From the NCBI RefSeq assembly GCF_003219815.1, contig NZ_QJVD01000006.1:153888-217887 (forward strand): DNA of 64,000 bases, read 5' to 3'. Below, piece after piece: positions 1-9,285 of this stretch (position 1 is the stretch's first letter; every line of letters begins with the position of its first letter). This DNA comes from Arthrobacter livingstonensis (GTDB lineage: Bacteria; Actinomycetota; Actinomycetes; Actinomycetales; Micrococcaceae). The notes below the pieces were generated by a model, which saw only the letters and a list, made by a program, of their open reading frames with translations, was not told the origin of the DNA and ran no database searches. The position numbers and the translations under genes were made by a program.

Positions 1-1
1 C

Positions 2-790
2 GCCAAGGGCCCGATCTCCTCAGTTGTTTTCGCGTGCGACGCCGGCATGGGCTCGAGCGCCATGGGCGCCTCGGTGCTGCGCAACATGATCAAGAAGGCC
101 GGCTTTCCGCAGGTCAAGGTCACCAACTCGGCCATCGCCAACCTGACTGACACATACGACGTCGTCGTGACCCACCAGGATCTGGCGGCGAGGGCGGCCC
201 CGTACACCGCCAGTGCCACGCACTTCGCTGTGGACAACTTCATGAACAGCCCCCGCTACGAGGAAATCGTTGAGCTCGTTGCGGCCAGCAATTCCCCTGA
301 CGCGGCGGCCGCCACCGCCGCCGCGGATGTTCCCGGGGACACCGATGAAGCGGCCGGCGGCAACATCCTGGCCCGTGAAAGCGTCATCCTGAACGGCTCG
401 GCCTCCTCCCGGGATGCGGCCATCGACGAAGCCGGAACGCTGTTGCTGGCGCGCGGGGCGGTCAACGCCGCCTACGTCGCGTCGATGCACGAGCGCGAAG
501 AGTCCGTGTCCACCTACATGGGCAACTTCCTGGCCATCCCGCACGGCACCAATGAGGCCAAGGGGAACATTGCCAGCTCGGCCGTGTCCATCATCCGCTA
601 TCCGGAGGGCATCGACTGGAACGGCAAGCCCGTGAAGTTCGTGGTCGGCGTGGCCGGGGTCAACAACGAACACCTGGCCATCCTGTCCTCGATCGCCCGC
701 GTCTTCACCGACAAGGACCAGGTGGCACGGTTGGAAAGCGCCACCAGCGTTGATGAGGTTTTGGACATCTTCGGAAAGGTCAACGCCTAG
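2..790 (+). CDS. mtlA: Mannitol PTS permease, C-terminal part (EIIB and EIIA domains), 5' truncated
   Basis: The frame is open from base 2, so the start and the membrane EIIC domain lie outside the window; 262 residues remain. The protein would take up mannitol and phosphorylate it to mannitol-1-phosphate. The visible part opens with the EIIB phosphocysteine loop (FACDAGMGSSAMGAS, Cys about residue 12). An Ala-rich linker follows, then a complete EIIA domain with the phospho-accepting His in AIPHGTNEA (about residue 181). The stop TAG overlaps the GTG of mtlD by one base, so the two genes are probably translationally coupled. The EIIB-EIIA order seen here is the known architecture of mannitol-family EIICBA proteins. 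Mannitol specificity is supported mainly by the coupled mtlD. Confidence 0.93.
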   Translation, partial: AKGPISSVVFACDAGMGSSAMGASVLRNMIKKAGFPQVKVTNSAIANLTDTYDVVVTHQDLAARAAPYTASATHFAVDNFMNSPRYEEIVELVAASNSPDAAAATAAADVPGDTDEAAGGNILARESVILNGSASSRDAAIDEAGTLLLARGAVNAAYVASMHEREESVSTYMGNFLAIPHGTNEAKGNIASSAVSIIRYPEGIDWNGKPVKFVVGVAGVNNEHLAILSSIARVFTDKDQVARLESATSVDEVLDIFGKVNA

Positions 791-1950
791 TGAAAACAGT
801 ACATTTCGGTGCCGGCAACATCGGACGCGGCTTTGTGGGGCTGCTGCTCCACAACGCCGGCTATGAGATCGTTTTTGCCGACGTTGCCGGGGCTCTCATC
901 GATGAGCTGGCAGCGGCGGACAGCTACGACGTCCACGAGGTCGGCGACAATCCGGCGGTGCACACCGTGGACAACTTCCGCGCGCTGAACTCCGCCTCCG
1001 CGCCGGACTCAGTCGTCGCGGAAATCGCGACGGCGGACATGGTCACCACGGCGGTGGGCCCGAACATCCTGAAGTTCGTGGCCCCGCTGATCGCCCGCGG
1101 CATCGCGGCCCGCGACGCGGCTCTGGCCCCGCTGCAGGTCATGGCGTGTGAGAACGCCATCAATGCCACGGACATCCTGGAGGAGGCCGTTCGCGCTGAC
1201 GGCGCTGCGGGTCCGGCCGCCTTGGACGCGGCCGCCGTTGATGCACGTGCCGTGTTTGCCAACACGGCCGTGGACCGGATTGTGCCCAACCAGGCTCCCG
1301 GCCAGGGCCTGGACGTCACGGTGGAGACGTTCTTTGAATGGGTCATCGACAAAACCCCGTTCCATGGCGGTGAACCCGCCATCGGCGGCGTCACCTTTGT
1401 GGAAGAGCTGGCCCCCTACATTGAACGCAAGCTGTTCACGGTGAACACCGGGCACGCCGCCACCGCCTACTTCGGCTACGCGGCGGGGATCGAGAAAATC
1501 TCGGACGCGATGGAGGATCCCGGCGTTGCCGTCAAGGTGCGTGCCGTGCTGGCCGAAACCAAGCAGCTGCTCGTCGCCAAGCATGATTTCAGCGACGCCG
1601 AACAGGAAGCGTATGTGGAGAAGATCCTGCGGCGCTTCTCCAACCCGTACCTGCCGGACACCGTGGTGCGCGTGGGCCGTGCACCGCTGCGGAAACTGGG
1701 CCGGCACGAGCGGTTCATCGGCCCGGCCGCCGAGCTGGCGGAAAACGGTGTGACCCCGGTTGCCCTGCTCGAGGCCGTTGGCGCCGCACTGCGGTTCCAC
1801 GACGCCGGCGACGCCGAGGCAGCCGAGCTGGCCTCCATCATTGCAGACAACCCTGCCGCTGCCGCCACGGAGCGCATCACCGGGCTAGCTCCTGCGCACC
1901 CGCTGTTTCCCGCCGTCCGTGATTTGATCGCGGCGGCAAAGACTGGGTAA
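790..1950 (+). CDS. mtlD: Mannitol-1-phosphate 5-dehydrogenase
   Basis: This cytosolic enzyme oxidises mannitol-1-phosphate to fructose-6-phosphate with NAD+, the second step of the PTS mannitol route. The 386-residue product is close to the family length of about 380. It starts with a Rossmann dinucleotide motif (FGAGNIGRGFVG, residues 6-17) and has the conserved family segment IPNQAPGQGLDVTVE and a helical C-terminal domain (NTGHAATAYFGY region). The start is GTG, overlapping the mtlA stop by one base. A perfect 14-bp hairpin about 17 bases after the stop closes the operon. Confidence 0.95.
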   Translation: MKTVHFGAGNIGRGFVGLLLHNAGYEIVFADVAGALIDELAAADSYDVHEVGDNPAVHTVDNFRALNSASAPDSVVAEIATADMVTTAVGPNILKFVAPLIARGIAARDAALAPLQVMACENAINATDILEEAVRADGAAGPAALDAAAVDARAVFANTAVDRIVPNQAPGQGLDVTVETFFEWVIDKTPFHGGEPAIGGVTFVEELAPYIERKLFTVNTGHAATAYFGYAAGIEKISDAMEDPGVAVKVRAVLAETKQLLVAKHDFSDAEQEAYVEKILRRFSNPYLPDTVVRVGRAPLRKLGRHERFIGPAAELAENGVTPVALLEAVGAALRFHDAGDAEAAELASIIADNPAAAATERITGLAPAHPLFPAVRDLIAAAKTG

Positions 1951-1966
1951 TTTTTCGGCGCGATGC

Positions 1967-1998
1967 GAAGGGCCGGACGGTTGACCGTCCGGCCCTTC
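1967..1998. terminator. Hairpin terminator after mtlD
   Basis: A perfect 14-bp inverted repeat (GAAGGGCCGGACGG, loop TTGA, then its complement) lies 16 bases after the mtlD stop. It has no strong T-run, as is common for high-GC terminators. The stretch from 1999 to 2192 shows no gene or clear signal. Confidence 0.7.
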
Positions 1999-2192
1999 AC
2001 ATTCCCTCGGTCCGCGGCGACGCCAGAACGGTCAACCGGCAGCCAATCCGTGAAGCCGGGGCCAACTCGCGAGACATCCCCACAAGAAGATAGGCCGTGC
2101 TCGCGAGGTGACACCGGTCTCGCGTACGACCGCGCAGAAATGCTCCGGCGCCATGGCTGATGGACCGGCGCCATGGCGCTCCGCAACGGCGG

Positions 2193-3257
2193 CTACGGAT
2201 GCACCACTGCCTTTAGTGCGCCAGGATTGGCGCCCGCGCTCAGGGCTGATTCAACATCGAAAAGGCCGTGGGCCGAGGTGACCAGCCCGTCCAGGTCCAC
2301 TTGTCCCGACGCGGCCAGTGCAATGGCGGTGGGCCACGTATTCGCATAGCGGAATGTGCCGGTGATCAGCAGCTCCCGCCCCTGCACCAGCGGAACCGGC
2401 AGGGCAATGGTGTCCGATCCCATGCCCACCAACACGCAGCGCCCGCGGGGCGCCAGCCGGGCCAGGCCCCCCAAAATGGCCGGTTCGGCGCCCGTGGCGT
2501 CAATGAAAACGTCAAAGGAGGGTTCCACGTGAGGCTGTTCCCCTGCCATGAAGGTATGCGTCGCGCCGTATATACGGGCCACCGCCAGGCGTTCGGCACG
2601 CACGTCCGTCAGTGTCACCACGGCGCCGGCGAGCTGGGCCACCTTGGAAATGAGCAGCCCGATGGGTCCGGCACCAGCCACCAACACTGCATCACCAAGC
2701 TGGATCCTGCCCGCCTGCCGCGCGGCCAGCGCCACGCTGAGCGGTTCCAGCAGGGCGGCGGCGTCGTCGGAGACGGAATCCGGGACCGGGTGGCAAAACG
2801 CTGCCGGGTGCACTGCGTATTCGGAAAACACCCCGTCGATGGGAGGCGTGGCAAAGAAGCGCACGCCCGGGTCCAGGTTGTAGCAGCCCGCCAGCGACTG
2901 GGCTGACAGCGGGTCCGGGATTCCGGGCTCCAGCGAGACACGCTGGCCCACCGCACGGTTCGCAACCCCGGCCCCCAGGGAGACGATGACACCGGCCGGT
3001 TCGTGGCCCAGCACCAGGGGGGACTCCACCACGCAGGGCCCAATCCGGCCTTCGGTGAAGTAGTGGGTGTCCGATCCGCACACCCCGACGGAGGTGATGC
3101 GCACCAGCACCTCGCCGGGTCCCGGGGTGGGGACCGGGCGCTGCTCGGTGCGCAGTTCCCCCTGGCGGACCAGGACTGCGGCGGTCATGGTTTCCGGCAC
3201 GGGTTCGACGCCGGCCGGGGCCCCGGGTGCCGGGGCATTGGTTGGGAGGGTGGCCAT
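2193..3257 (-). CDS. Zinc-dependent polyol dehydrogenase (sorbitol/xylitol dehydrogenase-like)
   Basis: A medium-chain alcohol dehydrogenase of 354 residues, predicted to oxidise a polyol to a ketose with NAD+. Catalytic zinc ligands are visible as Cys60 (GVCGSDTHY) and His85-Glu86 (LGHEPAG). The Rossmann segment reads VLVAGAGPIGLLISKVAQLAGA. The usual four-cysteine structural zinc loop is absent: the segment PDPLSAQSLAGCYNLDPGVR has one Cys, a condition known from sorbitol dehydrogenases. The frame is open further upstream, but that part is antisense-like shadow sequence within the permease gene. The ATG at 3257 sits 2 bases after the permease stop. Last gene of the ABC transporter operon, so it probably acts on the imported substrate. 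Confidence 0.88.
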   Translation of the reverse strand: MATLPTNAPAPGAPAGVEPVPETMTAAVLVRQGELRTEQRPVPTPGPGEVLVRITSVGVCGSDTHYFTEGRIGPCVVESPLVLGHEPAGVIVSLGAGVANRAVGQRVSLEPGIPDPLSAQSLAGCYNLDPGVRFFATPPIDGVFSEYAVHPAAFCHPVPDSVSDDAAALLEPLSVALAARQAGRIQLGDAVLVAGAGPIGLLISKVAQLAGAVVTLTDVRAERLAVARIYGATHTFMAGEQPHVEPSFDVFIDATGAEPAILGGLARLAPRGRCVLVGMGSDTIALPVPLVQGRELLITGTFRYANTWPTAIALAASGQVDLDGLVTSAHGLFDVESALSAGANPGALKAVVHP

Positions 3258-3259
3258 CT

Positions 3260-4135
3260 CTATTTCACCGCGCCCATCGATAGTCCGCGGACCAGCTGCT
3301 TCTGTGCGACCCAGCCGGCGATGACCACCGGGAGCGAGGCCAGCACGGAGGCGGCGGACAGCTTGGCCAGGAACAAGCCCTCGCTGGTCATTTGCGAGAC
3401 CAGGAACACCGGCACCGTGGCGGCGTTGGCGGCCGTCAGGTTCAGTGCAAAGAAGAACTCGTTCCAGGCAAAGATCACGCAGATCAGCGCCGTGGCCGCC
3501 AGGCCCGGAGTGACCATGGGCATCAAGATGGTGCGCAGGGTCTTGATGAGCCCGGCCCCGTCCATCGCGGCGGCCTCGAGCACCTCGGACGGCACCTCTT
3601 GAAAGAAGGAGCGCATCATCCACACCGCAATGGGCAGGTTCATGGCGGTGTACAGCACCACCAGGGTCCAAATGTTGTCAAGGGCCTTGATTTGGCCGGC
3701 GATGACATAGATCGGCATGATCACGGCCACCACGGGCAGCATCTTGGTGGAGATGAAGAAGAACAGCACGTCCTGGGTCTTCTTCACGGGCCGGATGCTC
3801 ACGGCGTAGGCTGCCGGCACGGCCAGCAGGACCACAAACACCGTGGAAACACCGGTGGCAATGAGTGAGTTCAGGAAGTACGCCCCCGCGCCGTTGCCCA
3901 ACACGGCGGCAAACTGGTCAAGGGTGGGCACAAAGAAGAACACGGGCGGGTTGGAGGCCGCAACGGACTCCTGCTTGAAGGCCGTCATCACCAGCCAGAT
4001 GACGGGGGCAAAGAAGACAAACGCGAGCAGCCACGTAAGGGTGGTGGCGGCGGAACCGGAGAACCGGCGTCGTGCTTCACGGGACTTGCGCTCGGCAGAC
4101 TTGGGAACGGCGGGGCGAGTGAGGGTGGTGGTCAC
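3260..4135 (-). CDS. ABC transporter permease, MalG/carbohydrate uptake type 1
   Basis: An integral membrane protein of 291 residues with about six hydrophobic segments. It is predicted to form half of the channel of a sugar-alcohol importer. The EAA loop that contacts the ATPase is visible as EVLEAAAMDGAGLIKTLRTI (around residues 195-215). The Arg/Lys-rich N-terminus before the first membrane helix is typical of the MalG family. It lies 3 bases downstream of the MalF-like permease and 2 bases upstream of the dehydrogenase. The substrate is inferred from neighbours to be a polyol. No ATP-binding subunit is encoded nearby. Confidence 0.93.
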   Translation of the reverse strand: MTTTLTRPAVPKSAERKSREARRRFSGSAATTLTWLLAFVFFAPVIWLVMTAFKQESVAASNPPVFFFVPTLDQFAAVLGNGAGAYFLNSLIATGVSTVFVVLLAVPAAYAVSIRPVKKTQDVLFFFISTKMLPVVAVIMPIYVIAGQIKALDNIWTLVVLYTAMNLPIAVWMMRSFFQEVPSEVLEAAAMDGAGLIKTLRTILMPMVTPGLAATALICVIFAWNEFFFALNLTAANAATVPVFLVSQMTSEGLFLAKLSAASVLASLPVVIAGWVAQKQLVRGLSMGAVK

Positions 4136-4138
4136 GGC

Positions 4139-5080
4139 TTAGTCCTTTGTGTCAAAGCTGCGGAAGATCAGGCGAAGGGCGAAGGTGGCGATGATGATGG
4201 TGGCGATGACCACCACCACCCCCATTGCAGCCGCCTGGCCAATGTCGAAGCCCAGGAAGGCCCGCTGGTAGATGTAAAACGGCAGGTTGGCGCTGGCGGT
4301 GCCCGGCCCGCCGGCGGTCATGAGGTAGATCTGGTCGAAGGTGTTGACCACGTAGATGGTGCCCAGCAGCACACCCAGCTCGATGTAGCGGCGCAGCGCC
4401 GGCAGCGTGACCCAGAGGAAAGTCTTGGTCCAGCCGGCGCCGTCGATCTGCGCGGCCTCCAGCACGTCCTTGGGCTGGGACTGCAGCCCGGCCAATACGA
4501 GCAGCATGGTGAACGGGGTCCACTGCCACACCAGCGCCATGAGGATCGAGACGATGGGATGTTGCGCCGTCCAGTCCACCGGCGGGATGCCCACCAGGGA
4601 TATCACCCAGTTCACCAGGCCGAAGCTGGGGTTCAGCATGGAGACGCTCCACAGCGTGGCCCCGGCCACGGGCATGATGAGGAACGGGGTGATGAGCATG
4701 GTGCGCACCACGCCCTGGCCGCGGAACTTGCGGTCCAGCAGGAGGGCGAAGATGATGCCCAGGACCATGGCCAGAAACACGCAGCCCAGCGTAATGACAA
4801 TGCTGTTCACCGCGGAGCTGCGGAAGGTCGAATCCAGGAAGATGTCCGCGTAGTTCTGCAGGCCGGTGAATTTGTTGCCGTCCGGGCGCAGCAGGTTCCA
4901 ATTGCGCAGCGAGTACCAAATGGTGACAAGGAATGGCAGCTGGGTGACGATGATGGTGAACACGAGGGCCGGCAGCAGCGGCCCGCGGCGCCGCCAGCCT
5001 TCGGCCTTGGAGATGCCTTTGGGAGTGTCCTTGAGCTGGTGGTGCTTGAGATTGTGGCGATCAACCAGGGTGGTGGCCAT
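4139..5080 (-). CDS. ABC transporter permease, MalF/carbohydrate uptake type 1
   Basis: An integral membrane protein of 313 residues with a cytoplasmic N-terminus (about 30 residues) and about six membrane helices. The EAA loop is DVLEAAQIDGAGWTKTFLWV, followed by the usual LPALRRYIELG segment. It pairs with the MalG-like permease to form the channel. The ATG at 5080 was preferred over an in-frame GTG at 5083: a GGAGG lies six bases before the ATG but only three before the GTG. The ATG overlaps the stop of the solute-binding protein gene (TGATG), which suggests translational coupling. Confidence 0.92.
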   Translation of the reverse strand: MATTLVDRHNLKHHQLKDTPKGISKAEGWRRRGPLLPALVFTIIVTQLPFLVTIWYSLRNWNLLRPDGNKFTGLQNYADIFLDSTFRSSAVNSIVITLGCVFLAMVLGIIFALLLDRKFRGQGVVRTMLITPFLIMPVAGATLWSVSMLNPSFGLVNWVISLVGIPPVDWTAQHPIVSILMALVWQWTPFTMLLVLAGLQSQPKDVLEAAQIDGAGWTKTFLWVTLPALRRYIELGVLLGTIYVVNTFDQIYLMTAGGPGTASANLPFYIYQRAFLGFDIGQAAAMGVVVVIATIIIATFALRLIFRSFDTKD

Positions 5081-6474
5081 CACTTCCCTCCTTCTTGGTA
5101 GGACTGGGCCACTGGCTCTGCGTAAAGCTGTGCCTGTTTCAGTGCCTCATCAACAGTCTTTTGACCGGCTATTGCGGCCGAGATTTGCTGGCTGACCCGG
5201 GTGCCGAGGTCCTGGAACTCGGGAATGCCCACAAATTGCAGCCCGGGGTAGGGGACGGGATTGACCATGCTGGTGGACTGCTTCGCGCTGTACATGGCGT
5301 CCAGCGTGGGCTTGGCGTAGGCCTTGGCCACCTTGGCGTACTCGGGGATTTCGTACGTTGACTGGCGGCTGCCGGGCGGCACGCGTTCCCAACCAATCTT
5401 GTTGCCCACCAGTTTGATGTAGTCCTTGTTGGTCATCCAGGAGATGAAGTCCCAGGCGGCGTCCTTGTGCTTGCTCGTGGTGGGGATGGCCAGCGACCAG
5501 CTGTACAGCCAGCCCGCTGACTTGGTGTCCTGGACGGGTGCCGGGGCATAGCCGGACTTGCCCGCCACCAGCGACGACGCGGGGTCTTCGATGCTGGAGA
5601 CCATGGCCGTGGCGTCATACCATATGGCCGCCCTGCCTTGGCTGTAACGGGTGATGCAGTCGCCGTAGCCGCTGGTTGCGGCCCCGGGCTGGCCGGCGTC
5701 GTGGAGCAGGTTCACGTAGTTGGTGACGGCCGCCTTGACTTGGGGGGAGTCCAGTTTTGCGTTCCACTTTTGGTCAAACCACTGACCGCCGTAGGTGTTG
5801 ATGACGGTGTCCAGCGGCGCCATGACCTCGCCCCAGCCGGCCAGGCCGCGCAGGCAGATGCCGGCAAAGTCCTTGGACGGGTCGTTGAGCTTGCGGGCAA
5901 TCTCGCCGATCTGCGCCCAGGTGGGGTGCGCCGGCATGGTGATTCCGGCCTGCTTGAACAGGTCTTGGCGGTACACCAGGAAGGATGACTCGCCATAGAA
6001 GGGGACGGAGTACATATCGCCCTTGTAGCTGAGCGCGTCCTTGATGGTGGGGATGAAGTCCGCGGTGTCGTAGCCCGGTGTGGCGTCGGCCAGCGGCTGG
6101 AGGTTGTCGATCCAGCCGTTCTTCGCCCACATCGCGGTTTCGTAGTTGGAGATCATGACGACGTCGAACTCGCCGCCGCCGGTGGCCACCGATGCGGTGA
6201 TCTTGGCGCGGGCCTCGTTCTCCGGCAGCGTCACAAACTTCACGTTGACGTTGGGGTGCCTGGCCTTGAAGTCGTCCTGGAGGGAGACGGCGTCCTTCAT
6301 CTGGGGGTTGGCCACAATGGCCACCACGATGGTTTCCTTTGAGGTGCCGCCGGCCGGCGTGCAGCCCGTCAAAGCCAATGCGGCGGCAGTCGCGACGGCG
6401 AGCCATTTGGCAGTGAACGACCCGGGCCGGCGGCGCCGGCGCGCCGTGTGAAGAAGAAGTGGGGGGAACTTCAT
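5080..6474 (-). CDS. ABC transporter substrate-binding lipoprotein (polyol-type)
   Basis: An extracytoplasmic solute-binding protein of 464 residues, first gene of the importer operon. The N-terminus has an Arg-rich basic stretch, a hydrophobic core and a lipobox (ALTGC) at about residues 34-38, so it is predicted to be lipid-anchored outside the membrane. The mature part (ETIVVAIVANPQMKDAV onward) fits the family 1 sugar-binding fold. It contains the segment EFDVVMISNYETAMWAKNGW, characteristic of sorbitol/mannitol-binding homologues. The promoter region upstream carries several copies of a GCTCATTTGA-like motif, presumably sites for the divergent SorC-type regulator. Confidence 0.93.
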   Translation of the reverse strand: MKFPPLLLHTARRRRRPGSFTAKWLAVATAAALALTGCTPAGGTSKETIVVAIVANPQMKDAVSLQDDFKARHPNVNVKFVTLPENEARAKITASVATGGGEFDVVMISNYETAMWAKNGWIDNLQPLADATPGYDTADFIPTIKDALSYKGDMYSVPFYGESSFLVYRQDLFKQAGITMPAHPTWAQIGEIARKLNDPSKDFAGICLRGLAGWGEVMAPLDTVINTYGGQWFDQKWNAKLDSPQVKAAVTNYVNLLHDAGQPGAATSGYGDCITRYSQGRAAIWYDATAMVSSIEDPASSLVAGKSGYAPAPVQDTKSAGWLYSWSLAIPTTSKHKDAAWDFISWMTNKDYIKLVGNKIGWERVPPGSRQSTYEIPEYAKVAKAYAKPTLDAMYSAKQSTSMVNPVPYPGLQFVGIPEFQDLGTRVSQQISAAIAGQKTVDEALKQAQLYAEPVAQSYQEGGK

Positions 6475-6486
6475 TGGTCTCTCTCA

Positions 6487-6580
6487 GTCTGTTTGCTCAT
6501 TTGAGACTACGATTACGCTCATTTGTTAAGTGACTTTAGCCATATATACTCATCTGAGCAAGGACTAACGCTCAAAAGGT
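6487..6580. promoter_or_regulatory. Divergent promoter region with repeated GCTCATTTG-like operators
   Basis: Between the transporter operon (minus) and the SorC regulator (plus) are GCTCATTTGAG at 6495-6505, GCTCATTTGTT at 6517-6527, an inverted relative CTCATCTGAGC at 6549-6559, and a partial GCTCAAAAG at 6570-6578. The spacing and repetition in an AT-rich stretch suggest operator sites. The same 11-mer recurs upstream of the mannitol dehydrogenase gene at 11.2 kb. The identity of the binding protein is inference. Confidence 0.65.
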
Positions 6581-6599
6581 TTTTCAAGGAAGGTGCCGC

Positions 6600-7556
6600 G
6601 TGTCCCGGTTAACGCATGAAGAGCTGCTGGCAAGCATTGGCCAGGCCTACTATTTGGACAACCGTTCCAAGGTGGAAATCGCCACCGAGCACGGCATCTC
6701 CCGCTTCCAGGTGGCCCGCTTTCTGGATGAGGCGCGTGCTGAAGGCATAGTCCACATTGAGATCCGCCACCCCGGCCGCGAGGCGGCAATCGACGCCGGC
6801 GCGTTGGCACATGCCCTGGGTATCCGCCGGGTGGTGGTTGTAAAAAACGTCGGCGACGAGTTGGAGCAACGGGATTTGCAGGCCCACGCCGTGGCCGGCG
6901 AACTCATGCGGGACGTCCGCACCGGCATGACCATTGGCATCTCGTGGTCGCGCACCCTGGATCTGGCCGCCCGGCATGTGAGCGAACTTCCCAAGTGCAA
7001 CATTGTCCAGCTGGCCGGAGCCCTCCCGGTTCCTGGTGGCGGCAACCCCCTGGAACTGGTCCAGCGGCTGGGCCGGATGGGCAAGGGTGCCACCTGGCCC
7101 ATGTGGGCCCCGCTGGTCGTGGACAGTGCGGCAACGGCCAACGGTTTGCGCCGGCAGCCGGAAATTGCCGACGCCATGGGCAAGGCTGATTCCCTGGACC
7201 TGGCCGTCGTGGCACTCGGCGCCTGGGGTCCCAACCTCTCCACCGTTTGGGACAGGGTGGACAATGCCGTCCGCCAGGAAGCGCTGGCGAACGGTGCGGT
7301 GGCGGAATGCTCCGGCAGGCTGATTGCCGCGGACGGCGCACCGGTGGCCTCCGACCTGGACGCCCGGGTGCTCTCTGTCACCGTTCCGCAGCTGCGCGGC
7401 ACGCCCACAGTGATTGCTGTTGCCCACGGAAACGGCAGGGCCGCGGCCGTCAGGGCCTGCATTGCCGCCGGAATTGTCCAGACACTGGTTGTTGACGAGG
7501 CCCTGGCGCTCGCCCTGCAGGCTGCAACACCCGCCCGGAAGGGAAAGTCCGCATGA
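6600..7556 (+). CDS. SorC/DeoR-family sugar-binding transcriptional regulator
   Basis: A regulator of 318 residues. The N-terminal helix-turn-helix (about residues 20-50, SKVEIATEHGISRFQVARFL) is followed by a SorC-type effector domain that normally binds phosphorylated sugars. Conserved features include GISWSRTLDL near residue 115 and the LSVTVPQLRGTPTVIAVA region near the end. The GTG start at 6600 has AAGGAAGG about six bases upstream. It is divergent from the polyol ABC operon and overlaps xylB by four bases (ATGA), so it is the probable local regulator of the whole polyol cluster. Whether it activates or represses cannot be told from sequence. Confidence 0.9.
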   Translation: MSRLTHEELLASIGQAYYLDNRSKVEIATEHGISRFQVARFLDEARAEGIVHIEIRHPGREAAIDAGALAHALGIRRVVVVKNVGDELEQRDLQAHAVAGELMRDVRTGMTIGISWSRTLDLAARHVSELPKCNIVQLAGALPVPGGGNPLELVQRLGRMGKGATWPMWAPLVVDSAATANGLRRQPEIADAMGKADSLDLAVVALGAWGPNLSTVWDRVDNAVRQEALANGAVAECSGRLIAADGAPVASDLDARVLSVTVPQLRGTPTVIAVAHGNGRAAAVRACIAAGIVQTLVVDEALALALQAATPARKGKSA

Positions 7557-8953
7557 ACATTGTGGTGGGCGTGGACTCCTCCACGCAGTCCTGCAAGGTG
7601 TTGGCCGTGAACGTGGAGACGGGTGAACAGGTTGCCACGGGGTCCGCCACACATCCGGACGGCACCGCCGTCGACCCCGGAATCTGGACCTCGGCACTGT
7701 CCCTGGCATGGGATGCTGCCGGCATTGCCGGCCTGGGAGGGCAGGTCATTGGCGCAGCCGTTGCGGCCCAGCAGCACGGCATGGTGGCCGTGGATGCAGG
7801 CAGCGTCCCGGTCCATGATGCACTGCTGTGGAACGATGTCCGCAGCGCAGCCCAGGCCGCCGGCATGGTGGCTGAACTCGGTGTCGAGGCGTGGGCGGAC
7901 GCCGTCAATCTGGTGCCCGTGGCCTCCTTTACCCTCACCAAGCTGGCGTGGCTGGCGCACAAGCGCCCGGACGATGCGGCCCGGGTGGCGACAGTTGGGC
8001 TGCCGCACGACTGGCTGAACCTCCAGCTGACCGGCCGGTGGAGCACGGACCGCAGCGACGCCTCCGGAACCGCCTATTTTGACCCCCGGACCGACCGGTA
8101 CCGGACGGAACTGCTGGAGCGGTTTTTTGGTTCCGTGCCGGCGCTGCCGCCAGTGCTGGCGCCGGAGGCAAGCGCCGGAAGACTCTTGCCGCGCTGGGGT
8201 GCAAGTGCCGCCGTCGTGGGCGCGGGCATGGGGGACAACGCCGGTGCTGCCCTGGGGCTGGAACTGGCGCCCGGGGAGATTGTGGTTTCCGTGGGCACCT
8301 CCGGAACCGTTTTTGGCGTTTCAGCCACGCCCATCCGCGACGCCTCGGGGGAGGTGGCGGGATTTGCCGACGCCACCGGCGGCCACCTGCCGCTGCTGGC
8401 CATGATCAACTCGGCGCGCGTCCTGGCGGCCGGGGCTGCGATGCTCAAGGTGGATCTGGCCGAATTTGACCGGCTGGCGCTCGCCGCGGCACCGGATGCC
8501 GGCGGGCTGACCCTGCTGCCCTACCTCGACGGGGAACGCACGCCGAACCTGCCCGACGCCACCGGGACGCTGGTGGGCATGACCCGCGCCAACATGGTGC
8601 CGGAAAACTTGGCGCGGGCATGCGTGCTGGCGGTGCTGAACCCGCTCGCTGACGCCCTGGCTAAACTGGCCGGCCTTGGCGTTCCGGTGGAGCGGGTGCT
8701 GCTCATTGGCGGCGGCTCCAAGTCGCGGGCCCTGCGGGAGGCTGCGGCTGCCGTTTTTGGCGTGCCCGTGGAGGTTCCCCAGGCCCGAGAGTACGTGGCG
8801 CTGGGAGCAGCCCGGCAGGCGGCCTGGGCCGCCACGGGAAAACTGCCCGTGTGGGGCCGGCGGATCGAGGAGTCGTTCGAGCCGGCCGGGGACTGGGGAG
8901 CCGTGGTGCGCGAACGGTACATTGCCGCTCGCCGGGCGGTTTACGCGCTGTAG
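7553..8953 (+). CDS. xylB: Xylulokinase (FGGY family)
   Basis: This 466-residue FGGY carbohydrate kinase is predicted to phosphorylate D-xylulose to xylulose-5-phosphate for the pentose phosphate pathway. The N-terminal phosphate loop reads [10 protein letters not shown] (residues 6-15), and the xylulokinase segment [11 protein letters not shown] with DALLWND follows. The C-terminal ATPase half has [21 protein letters not shown] and the adenosine motif [14 protein letters not shown]. The ATG overlaps the regulator stop (ATGA). With a long-chain arabinitol/mannitol dehydrogenase and a zinc polyol dehydrogenase nearby, xylulose probably arises from D-arabinitol or xylitol oxidation (inference). 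Confidence 0.93.
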   Translation: MNIVVGVDSSTQSCKVLAVNVETGEQVATGSATHPDGTAVDPGIWTSALSLAWDAAGIAGLGGQVIGAAVAAQQHGMVAVDAGSVPVHDALLWNDVRSAAQAAGMVAELGVEAWADAVNLVPVASFTLTKLAWLAHKRPDDAARVATVGLPHDWLNLQLTGRWSTDRSDASGTAYFDPRTDRYRTELLERFFGSVPALPPVLAPEASAGRLLPRWGASAAVVGAGMGDNAGAALGLELAPGEIVVSVGTSGTVFGVSATPIRDASGEVAGFADATGGHLPLLAMINSARVLAAGAAMLKVDLAEFDRLALAAAPDAGGLTLLPYLDGERTPNLPDATGTLVGMTRANMVPENLARACVLAVLNPLADALAKLAGLGVPVERVLLIGGGSKSRALREAAAAVFGVPVEVPQAREYVALGAARQAAWAATGKLPVWGRRIEESFEPAGDWGAVVRERYIAARRAVYAL

Positions 8954-9048
8954 TCCCCACTTGCCGGCCCATCCGAGCACACCCAGCCGAGCACCCCTGC
9001 CGGTGCCGCGAACTGCCGGTGCCGCGCCCACGGTGCCATAATGATGGC

Positions 9049-9285
9049 ATGACCCGCACACGAGTGAGCACAACAGTGGATGCCGATCTCTTGGCCGAGG
9101 CACGTCGGGTGACGTTGGGCCTTGACGACGCAGCTCTCATTGATGCGGCACTCAAGGCGTTGCTCGTTCGCCACCGCGCCGTGGAACTGGATGCAAGCTA
9201 CGCCGCCTACGACGAGCACCCGCTCGCCGAGCCGGACGAATGGGGCGATCTGGCGTCGTTTCGGCAAGCCGCCTCAGCCTCATGA
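9049..9285 (+). CDS. Type II antitoxin, ribbon-helix-helix-like (MazE-type partner)
   Basis: A small acidic protein of 78 residues directly before a MazF-like toxin. The N-terminus ([19 protein letters not shown]) has the pattern of a ribbon-helix-helix DNA-binding domain. The C-terminal part is acidic ([18 protein letters not shown]), as expected of a toxin-neutralising tail. The ATG at 9049 was chosen because the open frame upstream has no coding character and overlaps the end of xylB. The stop overlaps the toxin start by four bases (ATGA). Such proteins usually autoregulate their own promoter; no clear palindrome was identified. Confidence 0.82.
   Translation: MTRTRVSTTVDADLLAEARRVTLGLDDAALIDAALKALLVRHRAVELDASYAAYDEHPLAEPDEWGDLASFRQAASAS

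Noticed and set aside
3258-3671. Upstream extension of the polyol dehydrogenase frame
   Set aside because: The extension overlaps the permease gene in another frame and is Arg/Gly/His-rich. The ATG at 3257, two bases after the permease stop, fits the family N-terminus.
6600-7556. Classical DeoR-family repressor
   Set aside because: The C-terminal domain matches the SorC-type sugar-binding domain rather than the shorter DeoR phosphosugar domain.
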